Shown here piece after piece: positions 61,323 to 64,000 of a stretch of 64,000 nucleotides of DNA (position 1 is its first letter; every line of letters begins with the position of its first letter). Source of the DNA: Streptomyces aureocirculatus (lineage in GTDB: Bacteria > Actinomycetota > Actinomycetes > Streptomycetales > Streptomycetaceae). The notes beneath the pieces are model-generated. The model was not told the DNA's origin and did not search any database. It was given only the letters and a program-made list of their open reading frames with translations. Made by a program: the position numbers and the translations under genes. The stretch lies in the NCBI RefSeq assembly GCF_000720475.1, contig NZ_JOAP01000009.1, forward strand, positions 1 to 64,000. Direction: 5' to 3'.

Positions 61323-62249
61323 CTACATCTCCTCGGTGACGTAACTGCGAAGCCAGGCCTTGAAGTCCGGGCCCAGGTCTTCACGTTCGCACGCGAGTCT
61401 GACAATGGCACGCAGATAGTCGCCGCGGTCGCCGGTGTCATAGCGGCGGCCCTCGAAGACCACGCCGTGCACCGGGCCGCCGATCTTCTCCGTGGCTGCG
61501 GCCGCCGACTGATGCGTCGCGGCGAGCTGCTGGAGCGCGTCGGTGAGCTGGATCTCGCCACCGCGGCCCGGCTCGGTCTTACGCAGTATGTCGAAGATGT
61601 GCGGGTCCAGGACATACCGGCCGATGATCGCGTAGTTGCTGGGCGCGTCGGCGGGCTCCGGCTTCTCCACCAGGCCGGTGACCTCCACGACGTCGCTGTC
61701 CCCGGTGGGCTTCACCGCCGCGCAGCCGTAGAGGTGGACCTGCTCCGGCGCGACCTCCATGAGCGCGATGACGCTGCCGCCGTGCTCCTCCTGGACCTCG
61801 ACCATGCGCTGGAGCAGCGGGTCGCGCGGGTCGATCAGGTCGTCGCCGAGGAGGACGGCGAACGGCTCGCGGCCGACGTGGGGAGCGGCGCACAGGACCG
61901 CGTGGCCGAGACCTCTGGGGTCACCCTGGCGGACGTAGTGCATGGTGGCCAGGTCGCTGGACTCCTGGACCTTGGCGAGCCGGGACTCGTCGCCCTTCTT
62001 GGCCAGGGCCGACTCCAGCTCGTAGTTACGGTCGAAGTGGTCCTCCAGGGGGCGCTTGTTGCGGCCCGTGACCATGAGGACGTCGTCCAGACCCGCTGCG
62101 ACAGCCTCTTCGACCACGTACTGGATCGCCGGCTTGTCGACGACCGGCAGCATCTCCTTGGGCGTGGCCTTCGTGGCGGGCAAGAAGCGCGTACCAAGAC
62201 CCGCTGCTGGAATGACAGCCTTCGTGATCTTGGGGGGAGACTGAGTCAT
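61323..62249 (-). CDS. galU: UTP-glucose-1-phosphate uridylyltransferase
   Basis: A 308-aa nucleotidyltransferase. The N-terminal AVIPAAGLGTRFLPATKATP, PKEMLPVVDKPAIQYVVEEA and later KPEPADAPSNYAIIGRYVL are the GalU marks. It makes UDP-glucose, which links to the galTEK pathway at the other end of the window. ATG 62249. It is the first gene of the galU-moeA-moaC-mog-rimJ-sepX run. Confidence 0.95.
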   Translation of the reverse strand: MTQSPPKITKAVIPAAGLGTRFLPATKATPKEMLPVVDKPAIQYVVEEAVAAGLDDVLMVTGRNKRPLEDHFDRNYELESALAKKGDESRLAKVQESSDLATMHYVRQGDPRGLGHAVLCAAPHVGREPFAVLLGDDLIDPRDPLLQRMVEVQEEHGGSVIALMEVAPEQVHLYGCAAVKPTGDSDVVEVTGLVEKPEPADAPSNYAIIGRYVLDPHIFDILRKTEPGRGGEIQLTDALQQLAATHQSAAAATEKIGGPVHGVVFEGRRYDTGDRGDYLRAIVRLACEREDLGPDFKAWLRSYVTEEM

Positions 62250-62343
62250 GAGCGTTACCTTAACCGGTGCCTATGTGAGGAATCTGTGGCTCCGGAATAT
62301 TGGCCCACATGTGCGCACAATAGGAAGGATTTGTGAGTTCACC

Positions 62344-62955
62344 ATGGAGCAACCCGGCCCCGGCAAGGGAACCAAGCGCACGTTGCGAGGAGAGATCCTC
62401 ACGGTGAGACGCGGGTTGACGGCCGGTGACACGCAGAAGGCCGCCGCCGCGCTCGCCGAGCGCGCCCTGGAACTTCCCGAACTCTCCACCGCCCGCACGG
62501 TCGCCGCCTATGTCTCCGTGGGCACCGAACCGGGCACACATGCCCTCCTGGACGCCCTGCACGCGCGCGGGACCCGGGTCCTGCTGCCCGTCCTGCTCCC
62601 GGACAACGACCTGGACTGGGCGGCGTACGACGGGCCGGATTCCCTCGTCCAGGTGCAACACCCCGGCCGGATGACCCTCTTGGAACCGGCCGGCGAACGG
62701 CTCGGCCCCGACGCGGTCCTGGAGGCGGACGCCGTGCTGCTCCCCGGGCTCGCGGTGGACGAGCTGGGGACGCGGCTCGGGCGCGGCGGCGGCTCCTACG
62801 ACCGTGTGCTCACCCGCCTGGAGCGCGCGGCCGTCCCGTCCGCCCTCGTCGTGCTCCTGTACGACTCCGAAGTGGTCGCGCACGTCCCCGGCGAGGCGCA
62901 CGACCGGCCGGTCCACGCCGTGGTCACACCGACGGGCACCCGCCGCTTCGTCTGA
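62344..62955 (+). CDS. 5-formyltetrahydrofolate cyclo-ligase
   Basis: A 203-aa protein of the 5-FCL family: LRGEILTVRRGLTAGD at the start, VSVGTEPGTHALL, and the ATP-binding loop GRGGGSYDRVL near residue 165. It converts 5-formyl-THF to 5,10-methenyl-THF. Divergence from galU is the usual actinobacterial order. ATG 62344; the ribosome-binding site is weak. The promoter gap (62250-62343) is A/T-rich and contains the palindrome TGTGCGCACA at 62310-62319. Confidence 0.92.
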   Translation: MEQPGPGKGTKRTLRGEILTVRRGLTAGDTQKAAAALAERALELPELSTARTVAAYVSVGTEPGTHALLDALHARGTRVLLPVLLPDNDLDWAAYDGPDSLVQVQHPGRMTLLEPAGERLGPDAVLEADAVLLPGLAVDELGTRLGRGGGSYDRVLTRLERAAVPSALVVLLYDSEVVAHVPGEAHDRPVHAVVTPTGTRRFV

Positions 62956-63019
62956 CCCGGCCGCGACGTACGAAGACGCGTAAAGATACGAAGACGCGCA
63001 AAGAGCCGCCTCGTACGAA

Positions 63020-63065
63020 GACGCGGGAGGGGCCGCCACGCGCGCGTGGCGGCCCCTCCCGCGTC
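63020..63065. terminator. Perfect 46-bp palindrome, bidirectional terminator
   Basis: 63020-63042 pairs perfectly with 63043-63065 (GACGCGGGAGGGGCCGCC...). Three CGAAGACGCG direct repeats precede it. It lies between the convergent cyclo-ligase and acylase genes and is the strongest hairpin in the window. Confidence 0.85.
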
Positions 63066-63097
63066 TCACCTGTCCCTGGTGGTCCTACCCGTCAGGG

Positions 63098-64000
63098 CTA
63101 GGGCTTGAGCACCAGGGTGTCGTCCGTGCTGTCGTCGACGGCCTTCTCGGAGTAGGCCCACGGCAGCAGCTCGCCCTTGATCCACTTGCTGGTCTGGTCG
63201 GTGTAGTGCTCGCTGTAGGCGTGCCCGGACGCGCCGGTCAGGTTGATCCACCGGGACTTGTCGAGGTCCTTCAGGTTCACGACCATCCGCATGGACGGCA
63301 CCCAGATCACTCCGTAGCCGCCCGCCGCGTTCCAGCCGGTGGCGTTGACCGTGGCCTCGCCGCCGCCCAGCTTGTGGGGGCCGCGGTTGAGGACCCACTG
63401 GAGCCAGCCGGGGCCGTCGGTGCCGAGCGTCTGGTTCTTCAGCGTGAGGCGGTGCAGCCGGCCCCAGCTCCAGGTGTCGATGTCCTTGCCGAGCTTGGCC
63501 GTGAGGTCCCAGCGGGCGTCCTCCATGGCCCGCGCGAACAACTGGTCGCGGTTCTTGGTCTCCGCGTCCGTGCGCGTGCCCGGCGACTTCCACCAGTCAC
63601 TGTCCTTGTTGTCGAGGTTCTTGCGGATGACCTCGAAGTAACGGTCGCCGCCGTCGGGCTGCGCGGAGTCCGCGTCCCGCTCACCGCACTCGCGCACCCG
63701 GTTCTCCTCGTCGGCGGGACGGGTGTTCCCGGCCGGCTCGACGGACAGGCACTGGCCCTTGACCCGCAGCTCCTTGGGCAGCTTGTTGCCGATGGAGAGC
63801 TGGAGGATGCTGCGCCACACCGCGTTGAAGTACGCGGCGGCGGCCGAGTCGGCGTCCTGGGTGTAGTCCCAGCCCTCCAGGAGCTTCTGCGCCTCACGGA
63901 CGTGCTTGTCGGCGATGTCGATCTTGAGCAGCTTGGGCACGAGCAGCCGGGCGATCTCGCTGCTGTTGTCCGTCTGCATCAGCCGCATGTCCTCCGTGGA
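63098..64000 (-). CDS. Penicillin acylase family (S45) protein, 3' part only
   Basis: The frame is open to the window edge, so only the last 300 or so residues are seen. Typical S45 beta-chain parts are MQTDNSSEIARLLVP, SWGRLHRLTLKNQTLGT, ATVNATGWNAAGGYGVIWVP and GASGHAYSEHYTDQTSKWIK. These N-terminal nucleophile hydrolases cleave amide bonds of penicillins, acyl-homoserine lactones or peptides. They are exported and self-cleaved. The nucleophile serine lies beyond the edge. Substrate unknown. Confidence 0.88.
   Translation of the reverse strand, partial: STEDMRLMQTDNSSEIARLLVPKLLKIDIADKHVREAQKLLEGWDYTQDADSAAAAYFNAVWRSILQLSIGNKLPKELRVKGQCLSVEPAGNTRPADEENRVRECGERDADSAQPDGGDRYFEVIRKNLDNKDSDWWKSPGTRTDAETKNRDQLFARAMEDARWDLTAKLGKDIDTWSWGRLHRLTLKNQTLGTDGPGWLQWVLNRGPHKLGGGEATVNATGWNAAGGYGVIWVPSMRMVVNLKDLDKSRWINLTGASGHAYSEHYTDQTSKWIKGELLPWAYSEKAVDDSTDDTLVLKP

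Overview
The window is a stretch of chromosome from a high-GC actinomycete, almost certainly a Streptomyces. Third codon positions are nearly all G/C. GTG and TTG starts are common, many genes overlap by 4 nt, and it carries Streptomyces hallmark genes: a SsgA-like sporulation protein, an Rpf resuscitation factor, paired small penicillin-binding proteins and galTEK. Much of the gene order matches, from memory, the core of the S. coelicolor chromosome around the tam/tamR-pmt-ssgE-galU genes. I could not check this by alignment.

Layout. 1-0.63 kb: non-coding repeats of about 205 bp. 0.63-3.7 kb: trans-aconitate methyltransferase (tam), its divergent MarR regulator (tamR), a LuxR-type response regulator and an acetyltransferase. 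3.8-9.3 kb: the galTEK operon, divergent from a sodium/sugar symporter and a small membrane protein. 9.5-14.4 kb: a second LuxR-type regulator with a degenerate receiver, then two tandem membrane-anchored beta-propeller proteins. 14.6-24.9 kb: housekeeping genes (ABC-F ATPase, ispE, ksgA, rpfB, tatD, zinc ribbon, rsmI) and, divergent from rsmI, the protein mannosyltransferase pmt.

24.8-27.4 kb is the main accessory region. The last 77 bp of pmt are repeated (76/77) at 27353-27429. Between the copies lies lower-GC DNA with a two-gene cassette (nucleotidyltransferase-like protein plus a 328-aa partner of unknown function), a Nudix fragment and a decayed tyrosine-recombinase fragment. This reads as the remnant of an element that integrated into the 3' end of pmt.

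27.5-45.1 kb: two class B PBPs, a YbaK protein with an apparent internal deletion, an EamA permease, a beta-lactamase-like hydrolase, a cbiMQO nickel/cobalt ECF transporter with a Nur-box-like site upstream, ssgE, a TetR/MmpL pair, a tricorn protease and a small hydrophilic protein. 45.2-49.6 kb: a translationally coupled operon of Baeyer-Villiger monooxygenase, alpha/beta hydrolase and short-chain dehydrogenase, divergent from a MerR regulator. 49.7-55.9 kb: a Tat-exported protein, exonuclease III, a secreted lectin, a gene-poor kilobase, an acetyltransferase, an azoreductase and an ECF sigma factor with a good match to an ECF41-type promoter upstream. 55.9-64 kb: tRNA-Ala(CGC), then sepX/glpR-rimJ-mog-moaC-moeA(glp)-galU on one strand, 5-formyltetrahydrofolate cyclo-ligase divergent from it, and the 3' part of a penicillin-acylase-family gene.

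A recurring theme is low-complexity tandem repeats at protein C-termini or in linkers (KsgA, CbiM, MerR, MoaC, SepX). A roughly 25-bp dispersed intergenic element also sits at several gene ends.
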